A DNA stretch of 64,000 nucleotides, taken from contig NZ_CP067087.1 in assembly GCF_016745095.1 (NCBI RefSeq), forward strand, positions 2,716,501 through 2,780,500. Direction: 5' to 3'. Below the pieces are notes generated by a model. That model saw nothing but the letters and a program-made list of their open reading frames with translations. It had not been told where the DNA came from and searched no databases. Position numbers and translations under genes: made by a program. Below, piece after piece: positions 62,870-64,000 of the stretch (position 1 is the stretch's first letter; each line of letters begins with the position of its first letter). The stretch comes from Croceicoccus sp. YJ47 (GTDB lineage Bacteria; Pseudomonadota; Alphaproteobacteria; Sphingomonadales; Sphingomonadaceae).

Positions 62870-63484
62870 TTACGGCGTCTCGCTCACCGCCACCTGTTCC
62901 GCGGCTGCGGTGCTGCCTTGTTGCGGAAGGTCCATTTCCGCGGTCCGCCGCGCGACCGGATCGAACACGTCGCCTTCGCGGGCCGGGCGGGCGGGCCATT
63001 CGCATTCGCGCGCCTCGCCCAATCCCTTGAGAAAGCCGCGCCGGATCAGCGCCGCACCGACGATCCGTTCGAACCGGCGGCGTTCCTCGTTCGCGCCCGT
63101 CACCTCGCGCAGGACGCCGCGAAACGGGATGAGCCCGCCAATCAGCGACTTGGCGACATTGCCCGCCATGTTGGTGCCCTTCTGCATGTCGCTCTTTTCC
63201 GTCGCGGGCTGATCGATGTCGACGCCGAGATAGAGGTTGAGATCGGTCACCGCGCGCGCGATCTGCGCGCAATCGTGCAGCCCGCCGGTCGCATACGGAT
63301 CCGTCGCCACGTCGATGAGCAGGGGCGGAATATCGTCCCGGTGGAGATTGAGATCGCGCAGCGGCTGCGTCGCAAGATCCTCGGCCTCGAAATCGGGATC
63401 GCGCATGTCCTCCTGTGCCATGGCCGGCGCGCTGAACGCGGCGGCGATGGCCATCAGCGGCGCAAATCGGCAAAGGTGTCGCAT
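62870..63484 (-). CDS. Secreted protein of unknown function
   Basis: A 204-residue protein with a signal peptide (MRHLCRFAPLMAIAAAFSAP, ending PAMAQ). The mature part has two Cys (LHDCAQIARAV, ARECEWPARPA), NLYLGVDIDQP and a glycine-rich hydrophobic stretch NMAGNVAKSLIGGLIPFRGV that may touch a membrane. I do not recognise the family, although similar proteins are common in sphingomonads. ATG 63484 was chosen as the signal peptide start. Its first 31 bases overlap the end of the metalloprotease gene. Confidence 0.75.
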   Translation of the reverse strand: MRHLCRFAPLMAIAAAFSAPAMAQEDMRDPDFEAEDLATQPLRDLNLHRDDIPPLLIDVATDPYATGGLHDCAQIARAVTDLNLYLGVDIDQPATEKSDMQKGTNMAGNVAKSLIGGLIPFRGVLREVTGANEERRRFERIVGAALIRRGFLKGLGEARECEWPARPAREGDVFDPVARRTAEMDLPQQGSTAAAEQVAVSETP

Positions 63485-64000
63485 TGATCCTCGTCTCCTG
63501 TCTGAAGCCCGCGTTGCAGCCATTCCATACGCTGCGCGCTTGAACCGTGGGTGAAGCTTTCGGGCGATACGCGCCGCCCGGCATTGCGCATCAAGGTATC
63601 GTCGCCGATGGCACTGGCGGCGCGCAGGCCTTCCTGAATATCGCCGGGTTCGATGAGGTCGCGGTTCTTCGCCGCCCACACCCCGGCATAGCAATCGGCC
63701 TGCAACTCCATGCGCACCTGCAACGGGTTCGCGCCCGTGGGGTTCGACGATTGCGCGCTGCGCACCTGATCGGCGAGACCGGTCAGGTGCTGTACGTGGT
63801 GGCCATATTCGTGCGCCATGACATAGGCACGCGCGAAATCGCCGCCGGCGCCCATCTGACGCTCCATCTGATCATAGAAGCTGGTGTCGATATAGATACC
63901 CTCGTCCGCGGGGCAGTAGAACGGCCCCATTGCCGCCTGCGCGCTGCCGCAACCCGAACGCCCCTGTCCGTCGTAGAAATTGAGGGTGGGCCGCTGAAAC
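63454..64000 (-). CDS. ypfJ: YpfJ-type neutral zinc metallopeptidase, C-terminal part
   Basis: The gene runs off the window end, leaving about 181 C-terminal residues. Visible features are PTLNFYDGQGRSGCGSAQA, MGPFYCPADEGIYIDTSF, the zinc motif AHEYGHHVQHLTG and ELQADCYAGVWAAKN with the third ligand, then GSSAQRMEWLQRGLQTGD. This is diagnostic of the YpfJ/zinc metallopeptidase (DUF2342-like, putative neutral zinc metallopeptidase) family. Its biological role is not well known. The stop lies inside the start of the next secreted gene. Confidence 0.92.
   Translation of the reverse strand, partial: FQRPTLNFYDGQGRSGCGSAQAAMGPFYCPADEGIYIDTSFYDQMERQMGAGGDFARAYVMAHEYGHHVQHLTGLADQVRSAQSSNPTGANPLQVRMELQADCYAGVWAAKNRDLIEPGDIQEGLRAASAIGDDTLMRNAGRRVSPESFTHGSSAQRMEWLQRGLQTGDEDQCDTFADLRR

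Overview
The window is 64 kb of GC-rich DNA from an alphaproteobacterium, most likely a member of Sphingomonadales. The pointers are a TonB receptor next to a TPR-sulfotransferase, an UrcA-family protein, a chaperone-usher-DUF4402 pilus cluster, and dense gene packing with many 4-bp ATGA/GTGA/TTGA overlaps. I see no rRNA, tRNA, CRISPR array, insertion sequence or phage. The family-level assignment is inference.

Layout. 1-3.7 kb: 3' part of a pilus chaperone, an outer-membrane usher and a frameshifted DUF4402 subunit. 3.7-5.5 kb: a membrane protein and a sterol desaturase-type hydroxylase. 5.6-8.0 kb: a cytoplasmic hybrid kinase and a LuxR-type response regulator. 8.1-18.2 kb (minus strand): an ABC importer, a NikR-like regulator, two DUF1989 proteins, a biotin-dependent urea/guanidine carboxylase and allophanate hydrolase. 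18.4-27.1 kb: two metallo-beta-lactamase-fold proteins, a beta-propeller lipoprotein, a possible small ORF, a TonB receptor, then a TPR-sulfotransferase, UrcA and a secreted unknown on the other strand. 27.2-29.8 kb: pirin and glycerol kinase. 29.9-35.8 kb: a beta-oxidation operon with a frameshifted thiolase and a divergent MerR regulator. 35.8-42.9 kb: the MoxR/DUF58/DUF4350/DUF4129/SpoIIM/RDD chain and a separate membrane protein. 43-53.6 kb: putA with an Lrp regulator, sdaA, a VOC-fahA-maiA tyrosine-end operon, and glcB. 53.8-59 kb: a cytochrome b/molybdoenzyme pair and a membrane MurF-like ligase, an alpha/beta hydrolase and a Ddl-like ligase. 59-64 kb: glucokinase, cyclophilin, a BlaI/M56 pair, a secreted unknown and a YpfJ-type metalloprotease cut by the window end.

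The most interesting part is the 8-27 kb island. The DUF1989 pair beside a 'urea carboxylase' and allophanate hydrolase is the signature of the guanidine route (guanidine to carboxyguanidine to allophanate to ammonia and CO2). No guanidine riboswitch is visible. Instead I find four copies of an inverted repeat, TATTACG-N12-CGTAATA (one perfect, three with 1-2 mismatches), always with a 12-base spacer. They sit before the NikR-like gene, between the divergent ABC and MBL operons, before the TonB receptor, and before the secreted-protein/UrcA/sulfotransferase group. The NikR-like protein keeps only one of the four nickel ligands known from E. coli NikR. The proposal is a self-contained regulon that imports a guanidino or urea-like compound across both membranes and breaks it down, under a NikR-fold sensor that has probably changed its ligand.

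Three genes (DUF4402, thiolase, SpoIIM) are each broken by a single-base change in a G/C homopolymer. This suggests sequence error as much as real decay.
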